Source: Zobellia russellii (GTDB lineage Bacteria; Bacteroidota; Bacteroidia; Flavobacteriales; Flavobacteriaceae). From it: a stretch of 64,000 bases of DNA. This document shows positions 46,641-55,876 of this stretch, piece after piece; the stretch's first letter is position 1; the number at the start of each line of letters is the position of its first letter. The notes beneath the pieces were generated by a model that saw only the letters and a list, made by a program, of their open reading frames with translations, was not told the DNA's origin and did no database searches. The stretch lies in the NCBI RefSeq assembly GCF_018728565.1, contig NZ_JACSOI010000005.1:248001-312000 (forward strand), in the 5' to 3' direction. The translations under genes were made by a program, and so were the position numbers.

Positions 46641-48476
46641 ATGAAAAAGTTCATCTATTGCATTCTATTCTTACAACTGTTCCCTTCGGGCATTTTAGCA
46701 CAAGATGCCCCCAATATCTTATGGATTATAACGGACGATCATCGGCCAGACGCCATTGAAACGTACAACCAAGCTACAACTAGTAAAAGTGAAAGCCCTT
46801 TGGGCTATGTATCTTCGCCCAACATAGATAAATTAGCAGAGGAGGGTACAATGTTTGTAAACGCTTTTTGTAATTCCCCCGCTTGCGGCCCTTCTAGAGG
46901 TTCGATAATTAGTGGAAGATATCCATTTAGAAATGGACATTATGCATTTGAACAAACACATCAAAACCCAGATTTTGTAAAGCCCACCTTCCCACAAACA
47001 CTTCAAAAGGAAGGTTACAATACAGCCGTTTTTGGAAAAACCGGTTCCTACATTTACAAATGGGGACCAGGGCAGGGTTTTAGGGATGCAGGTCACTACA
47101 ATTATGTGATGCACTTTAAACATAGTTTGCAAAAAAATGGCGTTGGAGACCTTTGGACCGTTAGCCCCTACAAAGTGGTTAATGGCAAAGGAGCGTACCA
47201 AGGTGTGCAGGAGCATGTGAAATTTGCAGATGGAAGAACAGAGCGCTACTACCTTTCCAAAAAGGATGGCGAGATTACCAATGAAGATGTTTCCAAACGT
47301 AAAGCAGTAGAAAAAGAACTTGGCATTTTACGTTCATACACTAGGTATAACAAAAACCTTATTATTGGCGGGCAGAATCCTATGCCTGCCGGACAAACGG
47401 TTGATGCGAAAATTGTGGAAGAGCTCAAAAAATATCTTTCTAATAGCAACTCAAATTATATTACCAGCTATGGGGAACAAGTAAAAGGTGCAAACAATCA
47501 GAAACCCCTTATGGTCAATTTAGGATTTCATCTGCCACATACCCCAATTTTGCCACCAAAAAGCTATCGTGATGAATTTCGTCAAAAAACCTACAAGGTG
47601 CCTGAATTTGATGAAAATGAGTTGGAAAAATTTACTCCACAGCTAAAGCAGTTACATAGAAATTTAAATATGTCACAAATGACCGATGCCGAAAAGCAAC
47701 AGGCCATTCAAGATTACTATGCATTTTGTGCTTATGGCGATGCTCTGATCGGTGAAGCGGTTGAAGCCTTTAAAGAATATTGCAAGAAGAATAGTCAGGA
47801 ATACTTAATCGTCTTTACCGTAGGTGACCATGGTTGGCAGTTGGGCGAACAAGGTATAGAGGCCAAATTTGGGCCTTGGAAACAATCTACCAATGGAGCC
47901 ATAATTATGGTATCATCAGACAAAAACAAGGTTCCAGCAGGAAAAATCAGTCAGCAGTTAATAGAATATGTTGATATTGCCCCAACCCTACTTTCTACCG
48001 CCGGAATAGACATTCATAAAAGCGAATACGATTATCTAGATGGACTAAACCTTCTTGATTTTATTAAAGACCCTAAAGAAAAGCGAGATTATACTGTGGG
48101 AGAAATTAATTTAGTTGCCGGACCAAGAGCATATATGAGAAGTGAAAATTTCTCATTTTCTATGCGAACTAGACCAACGAACAGAATAGACCTAAACAAA
48201 GACATAAAATGGGCATTAGAGTGCCCTGCCGAAAAAGCCGAACTTGCTTTGTACGACCTTAGAGTAGACCCATTGGAGCGGAATAACATAGCTATGAATG
48301 GAGATTACCGGAAATTGGCTGACTGGTTTAGAAACAAATTAGGAAGTATTGTACTAGGAGACGGTCGTGTGGAGTGCGATTGGTCTAAAGCCAATACTTA
48401 CGACATAAGCAACTTTGCAAAAGGAGCACATGACCGCCGTCTAAACATACCCAAAAAGTTGATTCCGAAATTGTAG
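46641..48476 (+). CDS. Secreted type I (formylglycine) sulfatase
   Basis: A 611-residue sulfatase. The signal peptide ends GILAQD; metal residues are in ILWIITDDHRPDA (Asp32, Asp33). The catalytic signature is NSPACGPSRGSIISGRYP, with C82 of CxPSR converted to formylglycine by a maturase elsewhere. Later metal/substrate sites are in GFHLPHTPILPP and VGDHGWQLGEQG, matching S1-family sulfatases. In marine flavobacteria such enzymes remove sulfate from algal polysaccharides. TAAATTTG at 46622-46629 could be a -7 box. Substrate cannot be read from sequence. Confidence 0.93.
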   Translation: MKKFIYCILFLQLFPSGILAQDAPNILWIITDDHRPDAIETYNQATTSKSESPLGYVSSPNIDKLAEEGTMFVNAFCNSPACGPSRGSIISGRYPFRNGHYAFEQTHQNPDFVKPTFPQTLQKEGYNTAVFGKTGSYIYKWGPGQGFRDAGHYNYVMHFKHSLQKNGVGDLWTVSPYKVVNGKGAYQGVQEHVKFADGRTERYYLSKKDGEITNEDVSKRKAVEKELGILRSYTRYNKNLIIGGQNPMPAGQTVDAKIVEELKKYLSNSNSNYITSYGEQVKGANNQKPLMVNLGFHLPHTPILPPKSYRDEFRQKTYKVPEFDENELEKFTPQLKQLHRNLNMSQMTDAEKQQAIQDYYAFCAYGDALIGEAVEAFKEYCKKNSQEYLIVFTVGDHGWQLGEQGIEAKFGPWKQSTNGAIIMVSSDKNKVPAGKISQQLIEYVDIAPTLLSTAGIDIHKSEYDYLDGLNLLDFIKDPKEKRDYTVGEINLVAGPRAYMRSENFSFSMRTRPTNRIDLNKDIKWALECPAEKAELALYDLRVDPLERNNIAMNGDYRKLADWFRNKLGSIVLGDGRVECDWSKANTYDISNFAKGAHDRRLNIPKKLIPKL

Positions 48477-48553
48477 ATGACCAGTATTCAACAACTTAAT
48501 CCTTTTGCAATAAACCAACGTTTGCAAAAACCAGTTTTCTACATAATAAAGAA

Positions 48554-48581
48554 AACCCCGTAAACTCACGTTTACGGGGTT
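48554..48581 (-). terminator. Terminator of the tRNA-Ser gene
   Basis: AACCCCGTAAAC pairs perfectly with GTTTACGGGGTT around a 4-base loop. It lies 8 bp past the tRNA 3' end on the minus strand and continues into TTCTTTATTAT. It could also stop transcripts from the sulfatase on the plus strand. Confidence 0.9.
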
Positions 48582-48588
48582 CTTTATG

Positions 48589-48673
48589 CGGAGAAAGAGG
48601 GATTCGAACCCCCGGAGGTGTGACCCTCAACAGTTTTCAAGACTGCCGCATTCGACCACTCTGCCATTTCTCC
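48589..48673 (-). tRNA. tRNA-Ser(TGA)
   Basis: An 85-base class II tRNA on the minus strand. The acceptor stem is GGAGAAA/TTTCTCC with discriminator G. The anticodon arm is CAGTC-TTGAAAA-CTG-type with anticodon TGA, the variable arm is long (GAGGGTCACACCTC), and the T-arm is GGGGGTTCGAATCCC-type. CCA is not encoded. A -7 box TATATTTG lies upstream on the minus strand at 48709-48716. Confidence 0.95.
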
Positions 48674-48803
48674 TGAGTGCCTCATCAGGTATTCCCTGAA
48701 TGCGGGTGCAAATATAGCAACCTTTTTCTAGTTGGTAAAATGTTTTTTTATTTTTTATTCTGAACAATCAAAAATGGGCATCAATTTTCCTAAATTGCCA
48801 CCT

Positions 48804-49811
48804 ATGCAACAGCCCCTTGTTAGTATTCTTATCCCATTTAAAGACACGGAATCATTTCTAAGTCAATGTCTTAACTCCATAGTAGAACAGGAATACAGGA
48901 ATTGGGAGGTGCTAGCGGTAAATGATAAAAGTTCAGACGGCAGTCGTAATTTGGTGAATTCGTACGCAAAAAATGACCAGCGCATACAGCTCTTTGATAA
49001 TGAGGGAAGTGGCATCATTGAAGCGCTAAGAACAGCATACAAACATAGTAAAGGAGAGTTTATTACTCGCATGGATTCTGATGATATTATGGCAGCGGAA
49101 AAGCTAAAAGTCATGGTAGAAGCGCTTTTAAATCATGGGGAAGGACACGTAGCTCTGGGGCAGGTACGCTATTTTTCTCATAGGGGTATTGGCAACGGTT
49201 ACGAACGTTATGAAAAATGGTTAAACAGCTTAACTGAAACGGGTAACAATTATTCGGAAATATATAAAGAGTGTGTTATCCCCTCCCCTTGCTGGATGGT
49301 TCATAAAGATGACTTGGACCTGTGTGGTGCCTTTAGACCCAATCTCTATCCTGAAGATTATGACCTTACTTTTCGGTTCTATGCAAACGGCCTTAAGTGC
49401 ATACCTTCTTCTAAACTATTGCATCTGTGGCGTGATTATGACACCAGAACATCTAGAACCAGCGAACATTACGCTCAGAATTATTTTCTCCAAATCAAAC
49501 TTCATTATTTTTTAAAGCTTAATTATGACCCCAAACGACCATTGACGGTATGGGGAGCCGGTGCCAAGGGAAAAGAAATTGCAAGGGCATTACTGGAACA
49601 GAATATAAATTTTTATTGGGTTTGCGACAATCCTAGGAAAATAGGGAAACATATTTACGATAAAGAAATGTTTCATTTTAGTAAATTAAATGAGCTTCCT
49701 AACACCCAAAGCATTATTAGTGTTGCAAATGCAGATGCACAGACCTATATAAAAAAGTTCTTCACGGGCCTTGACCATAAACCAATGAAAGACTATTTCT
49801 TTTTTTGCTAA
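48804..49811 (+). CDS. Glycosyltransferase family 2
   Basis: A 335-residue protein from the ATG at 48804 (MQQPLVSILIPFKDTESFL); an ATG at 48774 would add 10 residues. The GT-A core has VSILIPFKDTESF, NWEVLAVNDKSSDGS and the metal-binding MDSDDI, followed by SPCWMVHKDDL and EDYDLTFRFYANG. The last ~85 residues (LTVWGAGAKGKEIARALLEQ) look like a Rossmann-type nucleotide-binding tail, unusual for plain GT2. It probably acts in surface polysaccharide synthesis. Confidence 0.88.
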   Translation: MQQPLVSILIPFKDTESFLSQCLNSIVEQEYRNWEVLAVNDKSSDGSRNLVNSYAKNDQRIQLFDNEGSGIIEALRTAYKHSKGEFITRMDSDDIMAAEKLKVMVEALLNHGEGHVALGQVRYFSHRGIGNGYERYEKWLNSLTETGNNYSEIYKECVIPSPCWMVHKDDLDLCGAFRPNLYPEDYDLTFRFYANGLKCIPSSKLLHLWRDYDTRTSRTSEHYAQNYFLQIKLHYFLKLNYDPKRPLTVWGAGAKGKEIARALLEQNINFYWVCDNPRKIGKHIYDKEMFHFSKLNELPNTQSIISVANADAQTYIKKFFTGLDHKPMKDYFFFC

Positions 49812-49922
49812 AAACTGAGTATCAGGCTTAATTTATCGTTTTCAAAAATGAAGTAAAATATCTTTTTGACTACCGTAGCAATAAAGTATGAAATGCCTAT
49901 CTTTGGCAACACAATTCAGGAA

Positions 49923-51845
49923 ATGCAGTTTAAATATCCAGAACTCTTTTGGGCCCTTTTTCTTCTCCTGATTCCTATTTTTATTCATTTATTTCAATTA
50001 CGTAGGTTTAAGAAAACACCTTTTACGAACGTTAAGTTCCTAAAAAAGGTCGTCTCGGAATCCAGACAAAGCAATACGTTAAAAAAATGGTTGCTTCTTT
50101 TTACAAGAATGCTTTTACTCGCTGCATTTATTTTTGCTTTTGCACAGCCATTTTTTGCCAAAGAAACAGCACTAAAGTCAAAGGAAACGGTTATCTATCT
50201 AGATAACTCGTTTAGCCTAGAGCTAAAAGACGATGGTGCTACACTTTTAGAAAACGCCGTTCAAGAACTGATTAAGACCCTGCCCAAAACGGAGCGTTTT
50301 ACACTTTTTACAAATACCAAAACATTCAGAAATACTACTTTGCCAGAAGTTCAGAATGAATTTTTAGCTCTTGCCGCGAGCAATAATCAGTTGCAACTGA
50401 ATGAAGTTTACCTAAAAGGAAACACCTTATTTTCTACTGACAATTCTACCGAAAAAAATCTGATTGTGCTATCGGATTTTCAGCAAAACATGGTCAGTTC
50501 ACAGTTAGATGGCCTGCAAAATGTGAACGTCCATTGGGTATCCTTACATGCTGAAGAAACAACAAACGTTGCCGTTGATTCCGCTTATATAGAATCTGAA
50601 TCTTCTGAAAACTTGAATCTTTCGGTTAAGCTCTCCGGGTCTGGAAAGATAACCAACATTCCGGTTTCTTTGTTTAATGGCGATAAGCTTGTTGCCAAAA
50701 CATCTACATCCTTCAACGAGTTCAAAAAAGGAACGGCCAATTTTTCCATTCCTAAAAACGAAGCTTTTGACGGTAAGATTGAAATAACAGATTCCGGATT
50801 AACATATGATAACTCGCTTTATTTTACGATTGCTGAAAAGGAAAAAATTAAAGTACTCGCTATAGGTGACACCCAAAACACTTTCCTTAACCGAATTTTT
50901 ACAGAAGATGAGTTTGTTTACACTGCGAGCGAATTGAAAAGCCTCAATTACAGCAACCTGCCAACTCAAAATTTCATTGTCCTCAATAATTTGGAACAAA
51001 TTCCCTCATCATTGACTACTAGTTTAAAAGCGTTTACTGATAACGGTGGCCATTTGACAATTATTCCATCTACAATTAGTAATATAGACTCCTATAATGC
51101 ACTGACTAGCAACTACGGCGCAACCACTTTTTTACAAAATATACGGGATGAGCGAGAAATAACCAACATCTCATTTTCTCACCCTCTGTATCGGAATGTT
51201 TTTGAAAAAAATGTAACCAATTTTCAGTATCCAAAGGTTTCATCATATTATAAAATTAAATCCGTTGCCCCTACCGCACTGGCTTTTCAGGATAATGAAC
51301 CCTTCTTAATAGGTAACAATACGTTTTATTTGTTCACCTCGTCCCTATCAACTGAAAACTCCAACTTTATTAATTCCCCAATAGTAGTCCCAACCTTCTA
51401 TAATATGGCTTCGGGAAGTCTTAATTTGCCCCCTTTATATTCGGTTTTAGGACAGTCTGTTTCAGTAGATGTCCCAACCTCCTTAGCTCAGGATGATATT
51501 CTTAAATTAAAGAAAGGGTCTTATGAGTTTATTCCACAGCAACAATCGCTCAGTAATAAGGTTTCACTTTCATTTAACGAGAGTTTGCAGGAAGATGGTA
51601 CTTATGAAATACGGCAAGACGAAGAAACTATAAAGAACATCAGCTTTAATTACGATAGAAACGAGAGCAATCTCACTTATTTAAACATTCAGGACCAAAA
51701 AACCGCATCTACATCAACTTCTATATCTTCCTTGTTCCAAACCATTGAAAAAGACAGCACGGTAACCGAGCTTTGGAAATGGTTTGTTATTTTAGCGTTG
51801 GTGTTGCTGTTTATTGAAGTACTTATTCAAAAATATCTTAAATGA
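49923..51845 (+). CDS. BatA-domain membrane protein (aerotolerance family)
   Basis: A 640-residue protein. MQFKYPELFWALFLLLIPIFIHLFQLRRFKKTPFTNVKFL is the BatA N-terminal domain, split here only by ordinary positions. It is followed by a membrane segment (TRMLLLAAFIFAFAQPFF), a region with the look of a VWA fold (TVIYLDNSFSLE) and a C-terminal membrane helix (WFVILALVLLFIEVLIQKYL). A -7 box TATCTTTG at 49898-49905 lies inside a possible 5' extension, favouring the ATG at 49923. It overlaps the next gene by ATGA, so the two are translationally coupled. Confidence 0.87.
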   Translation: MQFKYPELFWALFLLLIPIFIHLFQLRRFKKTPFTNVKFLKKVVSESRQSNTLKKWLLLFTRMLLLAAFIFAFAQPFFAKETALKSKETVIYLDNSFSLELKDDGATLLENAVQELIKTLPKTERFTLFTNTKTFRNTTLPEVQNEFLALAASNNQLQLNEVYLKGNTLFSTDNSTEKNLIVLSDFQQNMVSSQLDGLQNVNVHWVSLHAEETTNVAVDSAYIESESSENLNLSVKLSGSGKITNIPVSLFNGDKLVAKTSTSFNEFKKGTANFSIPKNEAFDGKIEITDSGLTYDNSLYFTIAEKEKIKVLAIGDTQNTFLNRIFTEDEFVYTASELKSLNYSNLPTQNFIVLNNLEQIPSSLTTSLKAFTDNGGHLTIIPSTISNIDSYNALTSNYGATTFLQNIRDEREITNISFSHPLYRNVFEKNVTNFQYPKVSSYYKIKSVAPTALAFQDNEPFLIGNNTFYLFTSSLSTENSNFINSPIVVPTFYNMASGSLNLPPLYSVLGQSVSVDVPTSLAQDDILKLKKGSYEFIPQQQSLSNKVSLSFNESLQEDGTYEIRQDEETIKNISFNYDRNESNLTYLNIQDQKTASTSTSISSLFQTIEKDSTVTELWKWFVILALVLLFIEVLIQKYLK

Positions 51846-53107
51846 ACATTCTCTTAAAATCGGCAAAAATTATTGATAAGCATAACGAATCGCTTCATTT
51901 AAAGACTCGTGACATTCTTATTAAAGACGGAATAATAGTCAAAATAGCTGCAAAAATAGAGCCCGAAAGTAAAACCCAAGTGGTAAAACACAAAAACTTG
52001 CATGTTTCCGTTGGTTGGTTTGATAGTAGCGTTTCTTTTGGCGAGCCGGGTTACGAGGAAAGGGAAACCATAGAAAATGGATTACGCACTGCAGCCTTGA
52101 GTGGCTTTACGGATGTTGTACTTAATCCAAGTACGCACCCCTGTCCGGATAGCAGTTCGGATATTGTATACCTTAAAAATGCAGCAGCTGGGCAACTCAC
52201 CAATCTTTATCCACTTGGCACTTTAACTATGAAAGCGGATGGCAACGATTTGGCCGAGTTGTACGACATGAAAAATGCTGGAGCGGTGGGATTTTATGAT
52301 TACAAACTTCCCATGACCAATGCCAACCTCCTAAAAGTGGCCTTGCAATATGTTCAAAATTTTAGTGGATTGGTTTATTCCTTTCCCTTGGATACCAAAA
52401 TTGCGGGAAAAGGCATTGTAAACGAAGGAGCGGTCTCTACCCAATTGGGATTAAAGGGAATTCCGGCTTTGGCAGAACAACTCCAAGTAGCCAGAGACCT
52501 TTTTATTTTAGAATATACCGGAGGTAAATTACATATACCTACAATTTCTACGGCCACTTCTGTTAAACTCATTGCAGATGCGAAGAAAAAAGGATTGGAC
52601 GTGAGTTGTAGTGTTGCCATTCATAACCTGGTCTACACAGACTCCGTTTTAGAAGAGTTTGATTCTACGTATAAAGTGTTGCCGCCTTTGCGCACAAAAC
52701 CTGATGCCAAAGCACTTTTAAAAGGTCTAAAAGACGGTACTATAGATTTTGTCACCAGCGACCATACCCCTATGAACATAGAGGAAAAACGAATTGAGTT
52801 TGATAATGCTTCTTACGGAACTATTGGTTTAGAAACCGCCTTTGGCAGTCTTAACCAGCTTTTAGATATAGAAGCTGTAGTTAACCTTTTAACCAAAGGA
52901 CGTGAGCGTTATGGCCTAAAATCACCAGAAATAAAAGAAGGGGAAACCGCTTGTTTAACGCTTTTTACCCCGGAAGGAAGCTCTACCTTTAATGAAGAAG
53001 ATATTGAGTCTACATCCAAAAACAGTATGTTTTTAGGCTCTGAAATGAAAGGTAACGTATACGGAAGCATCAACAATAGCATACACCTAACCACCAATAC
53101 GAAATAA
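51842..53107 (+). CDS. Dihydroorotase-like amidohydrolase lacking the HxH metal motif
   Basis: A 421-residue protein, collinear with class I dihydroorotase: VGWFDSSVSFGEPGYEERETIE, ALSGFTDVVLNPSTHPCPDS, GAVGFYDYKLPMTN, VSCSVAIHNLVYTDS, DFVTSDHTPMNIEEK. The D-x-H-x-H-R of active enzymes is DSSVSF, so both first metal-binding His and the substrate Arg are gone, while the later His and SDHTP Asp remain. It is most likely a non-catalytic paralogue (like PyrC' scaffolds for aspartate carbamoyltransferase), not the pathway enzyme. It overlaps the BatA gene by 4 bp. Confidence 0.85.
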   Translation: MNILLKSAKIIDKHNESLHLKTRDILIKDGIIVKIAAKIEPESKTQVVKHKNLHVSVGWFDSSVSFGEPGYEERETIENGLRTAALSGFTDVVLNPSTHPCPDSSSDIVYLKNAAAGQLTNLYPLGTLTMKADGNDLAELYDMKNAGAVGFYDYKLPMTNANLLKVALQYVQNFSGLVYSFPLDTKIAGKGIVNEGAVSTQLGLKGIPALAEQLQVARDLFILEYTGGKLHIPTISTATSVKLIADAKKKGLDVSCSVAIHNLVYTDSVLEEFDSTYKVLPPLRTKPDAKALLKGLKDGTIDFVTSDHTPMNIEEKRIEFDNASYGTIGLETAFGSLNQLLDIEAVVNLLTKGRERYGLKSPEIKEGETACLTLFTPEGSSTFNEEDIESTSKNSMFLGSEMKGNVYGSINNSIHLTTNTK

Positions 53108-53124
53108 CACAAAACAACAACATT

Positions 53125-53439
53125 ATGGACCACAACACCATTGAAGAAGGGAAAACCATGGCCATCATAAGCTACGTAACGCTAATTGGAACACTTGCAG
53201 CTTATTTTATGAACAGGAATCAGAAAAATGAATTTGCCACTTTTCATATAGGCCAAGCACTTAGAGCATGGATTACAGGAATAATCGTATCATTTATAGC
53301 CGCCTTGTTGATTATGTTTACTGGAATTGGTGCGTTGAGCTATTTGCAATATGCAGGCTTGATCTTAGCAATCATTGGCGCCATAAATGCAATGAACGGT
53401 AAAGTGGAAAAAATTCCTTTAGTAGGGAATATAGGCTAG
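53125..53439 (+). CDS. Small DUF4870-like membrane protein (copy A)
   Basis: A 104-residue protein with three to four membrane helices and the shared frame EEGKTMAIISYVTLIGTLAAYFMN, then NEFATFHIGQALR and the end VEKIPLVGNIG. It is homologous to the gene 89 bp downstream. It follows the dihydroorotase-like gene by 17 bp. DUF4870-like is a weak assignment by pattern. A terminator lies between the two copies, so copy B probably has its own promoter or depends on readthrough. Confidence 0.8.
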   Translation: MDHNTIEEGKTMAIISYVTLIGTLAAYFMNRNQKNEFATFHIGQALRAWITGIIVSFIAALLIMFTGIGALSYLQYAGLILAIIGAINAMNGKVEKIPLVGNIG

Positions 53440-53462
53440 ATGACCTAAATTATAGCATTCAC

Positions 53463-53493
53463 AAAGAGACTCGAAACAGGGTCTCTTTTTTTT
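53463..53493 (+). terminator. Terminator between the two small membrane protein genes
   Basis: AAAGAGAC pairs with GTCTCTTT around a 10-base loop and runs into Ts (TTTTTTTTG). It separates copy A from copy B. Confidence 0.8.
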
Positions 53494-53527
53494 GTGCAAG
53501 ACTACAGCTTAGATTAACTTTGCCGCC

Positions 53528-53848
53528 ATGAACACAGCAAAGGAAGGAAAAACAGCAGCTATAACGGCCTATTTTACTATAGTAGGTTCGCTTATTGCCA
53601 TTAGCATGAACTCGGAAAGCAGAAATGAATTTGCTCGTTTCCACATTAGGCAAGCATTAGGATTACATTTATTTTTTATAGGATTTGCCCTATTTTTAAG
53701 TCAATGGTTCAATGAGTATGCTTGGTACGGCTTGTACATTTCTTATTTTGTGCTATGGTGGTATGGCTTTATAGGTGTCCTAAAAGAGGTAAAACAATCT
53801 GTTCCACTTGTTGGCGCTTTTTTTCAAAAATGGCTTAAATTTATCTAA
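53528..53848 (+). CDS. Small DUF4870-like membrane protein (copy B)
   Basis: A 106-residue paralogue of the gene at 53125: it shares KEGKTAAITAYFTIVGSLIA with it, NEFARFHIRQALG against NEFATFHIGQALR, and VPLVG against IPLVG near the end. The central helices diverge. The stop overlaps the next start by one base (TAATG), coupling it to the esterase gene. Confidence 0.82.
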   Translation: MNTAKEGKTAAITAYFTIVGSLIAISMNSESRNEFARFHIRQALGLHLFFIGFALFLSQWFNEYAWYGLYISYFVLWWYGFIGVLKEVKQSVPLVGAFFQKWLKFI

Positions 53849-54507
53849 TGACTACAGCTCCCCTTTCCTTAGAACACCTGATCAGACCTTCCACAGTAAA
53901 AGAAGGCAAAGCCCCGGTTCTATTTATGTTTCATGGCTACGGAAGCAATGAAGAAGATTTGTTTTCCTTTGCCCCGGAACTACCAGAAGAACTCTGTGTA
54001 ATTTCAGTTAGGGCACCCTACCCTATGGAGCCTTATGGTAATGCTTGGTACGCCATTAATTTTGACGCGGAACAAGGCAAATGGAGCGATGACGAACAAG
54101 CAAAACAGTCTAGGGATAAAATCATAGCCTTTATTGATGAAGCCTGCAACACTTATGGCCTTGATGCCAGTAATGTGACTATTCTTGGTTTTAGCCAAGG
54201 TACCATATTGAGCTATGCCGTAGCCCTTTCCTATCCTGAAAAAATAAAAAATGTAATTGCCCTAAGTGGCTATATTAACGAAGCAATTTTAAAAGAAGAC
54301 TACAAGGAAAAGGAGCACTCCCAATTAAAAATATATGCGTCCCACGGTCAAGTAGACCAAGTGATTCCTCCGGAATGGGCGCAGCGGGCACCAGAATTCC
54401 TTAAAAATTTGGGTATTGACCATGTTTACGAAGAATTTCCAGTAGGCCATGGTGTTGCCCCTCAAAACTTCTATTCTTTTAAAAAGTGGCTGGAAGACAA
54501 AATTTAA
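53848..54507 (+). CDS. Alpha/beta hydrolase of the phospholipase/carboxylesterase type
   Basis: A 219-residue esterase. The oxyanion/HGY motif is FMFHGYGSNEEDL, the nucleophile elbow GFSQG, the Asp in HGQVDQVIPP and the His in PVGHGVAPQNF. This fits the YtpP/EstB-type carboxylesterase/phospholipase family (PF02230). It overlaps the preceding membrane protein by one base and abuts the next, convergent gene with no spacer. Confidence 0.92.
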   Translation: MTTAPLSLEHLIRPSTVKEGKAPVLFMFHGYGSNEEDLFSFAPELPEELCVISVRAPYPMEPYGNAWYAINFDAEQGKWSDDEQAKQSRDKIIAFIDEACNTYGLDASNVTILGFSQGTILSYAVALSYPEKIKNVIALSGYINEAILKEDYKEKEHSQLKIYASHGQVDQVIPPEWAQRAPEFLKNLGIDHVYEEFPVGHGVAPQNFYSFKKWLEDKI

Positions 54508-55002
54508 TTATTGGCTTCGTGTGTACAGTAGGTGGTCAAGCAGGGTGAAATCTACACCTAAATCATCTTTAAGTTCATACTTAATAAGAAGCTCTCCCCA
54601 GTATTTTCCATCGGAGAAATCGGTTAAAATCCATTTATGGTTTAGAACCTTTATTTTATTTATTTTGAAGTCGTTCTCCATACCTTCATAAGGCACAAGG
54701 GGATTATTACCTTTAGTTTCATTGGTTTCCAACAATTTATCAGCAATGTATCTAGATGGGTCATTAAGGTCCAAGTGATCATAATAAGCCAATGCATCGT
54801 CATTGTTTTCTAAAGAGAAATATTGCATTTCCAGCACCTTTAACTGCGTGTTCTTTACTGAATCTTGCAACTGAACTATTTCTTCTTCCAGCTTAGCAAT
54901 ACGTTCATCCTTTACGTTTGCCATCTTTCCGTTACTTACAAAAAGGTAAAGACATATAAGAGATACAAAGATTAACAGGTAAAAAACTATTCTACTTTTC
55001 AT
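54508..55002 (-). CDS. Membrane-anchored coiled-coil protein of unknown function
   Basis: A 164-residue protein with one N-terminal membrane helix (VFYLLIFVSLICLYLFVSNG) followed by a coiled coil (ERIAKLEEEIVQLQDSVKNTQLKVLEMQ) and a globular end (HKWILTDFSDGKYWGELLIKY). The stop codon abuts the stop of the esterase gene, with no base between (TAA/TTA). No family recognised. Its start is 20 bp after the stop of the MBL-fold gene, so they probably share a transcript. Confidence 0.78.
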   Translation of the reverse strand: MKSRIVFYLLIFVSLICLYLFVSNGKMANVKDERIAKLEEEIVQLQDSVKNTQLKVLEMQYFSLENNDDALAYYDHLDLNDPSRYIADKLLETNETKGNNPLVPYEGMENDFKINKIKVLNHKWILTDFSDGKYWGELLIKYELKDDLGVDFTLLDHLLYTRSQ

Positions 55003-55022
55003 AAATGAATGTGGTTTGTACT

Positions 55023-55799
55023 TTAAACTGTAATGGTTAGATTATCGTATGCCAAATGTACATTTTTAGGCAATTTTTTCTCAACTTCCTCATGAAAACC
55101 CAGCATATGGCTAATATGCGTGAGATAAGCCGTTTCCGGTTTTACTTGTTCTATGAAAGCCAAAGCTTCTTCTAAATTAAAATGCGAGTGGTGTGGCTCC
55201 TCACGTAATGCATTAACCACCAGTACTTTTGAGTTTTTTACTTTTTCCATTTCTACAGATGTCATGGTCTTTACATCCGTTAGGTAGGTTAAATCTTTAA
55301 TTCTAAAGCCCAAAACTTTTATACGGTTATGACTTGCCTCAATGGGTGTCACTTTTATTCCTCCAATAGAAAAGGGGTGGTCCTTATCAATAAGGTTTAC
55401 TGCTACTGCAGGTGCCCCTGGATACCTATTTTCATCGGCAAAAATATAATCAAATCGTCTTTTTAGGGAATCTGCAACACGTTTATGCGCATATATAGGT
55501 ACATCTCCCTGTCTAAAAAAGTAAGGCCTAATATCATCCAGGCCGGCCGTATGATCAGAATGTTCGTGGGTAAATAAGATACCATCTAATTTAAGCACCT
55601 CATTTGTAAGCATCTGTGCTCTAAAATCAGGACCACAATCTATTACATAATTATAGTCCTCCCATGATACTAGAGCGGAAACTCTAAGTCTTTTATCTTT
55701 TGGGTCAATACTCTTGCAAACCGGGTGATTACTGCCTATTACTGGGATTCCCTGAGAAGTGCCCGTACCCAAAAAAGTAATTTTTAACGTATTGCTCAT
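55023..55799 (-). CDS. MBL-fold metallo-hydrolase (PhnP-like)
   Basis: A 258-residue metallo-beta-lactamase-fold enzyme. It starts LKITFLGTGTSQGIPVIG and has the metal motif HEHSDH at 78-83, LDDIRPYFFRQ, and HSHFNLEEAL and LTHISHML in the second half. It resembles PhnP-type phosphodiesterases acting on cyclic phosphates. No phn genes are nearby, so its substrate is open. It is divergent from the unknown 488-aa gene with 77 bp between. Confidence 0.9.
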   Translation of the reverse strand: MSNTLKITFLGTGTSQGIPVIGSNHPVCKSIDPKDKRLRVSALVSWEDYNYVIDCGPDFRAQMLTNEVLKLDGILFTHEHSDHTAGLDDIRPYFFRQGDVPIYAHKRVADSLKRRFDYIFADENRYPGAPAVAVNLIDKDHPFSIGGIKVTPIEASHNRIKVLGFRIKDLTYLTDVKTMTSVEMEKVKNSKVLVVNALREEPHHSHFNLEEALAFIEQVKPETAYLTHISHMLGFHEEVEKKLPKNVHLAYDNLTITV

Positions 55800-55876
55800 C
55801 TAGAATCAAATTTATAACTAAAAAATTTAATAGGTAACCCGAACTTGTTAACTTTGTTAAAAGCAAAATCGACCAA

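Noticed and set aside
51842-53107. Active pathway dihydroorotase (pyrC)
   Set aside because: The HxH metal pair and the Arg after it are replaced by Ser-Val-Ser and Phe-Gly, so catalysis is unlikely.
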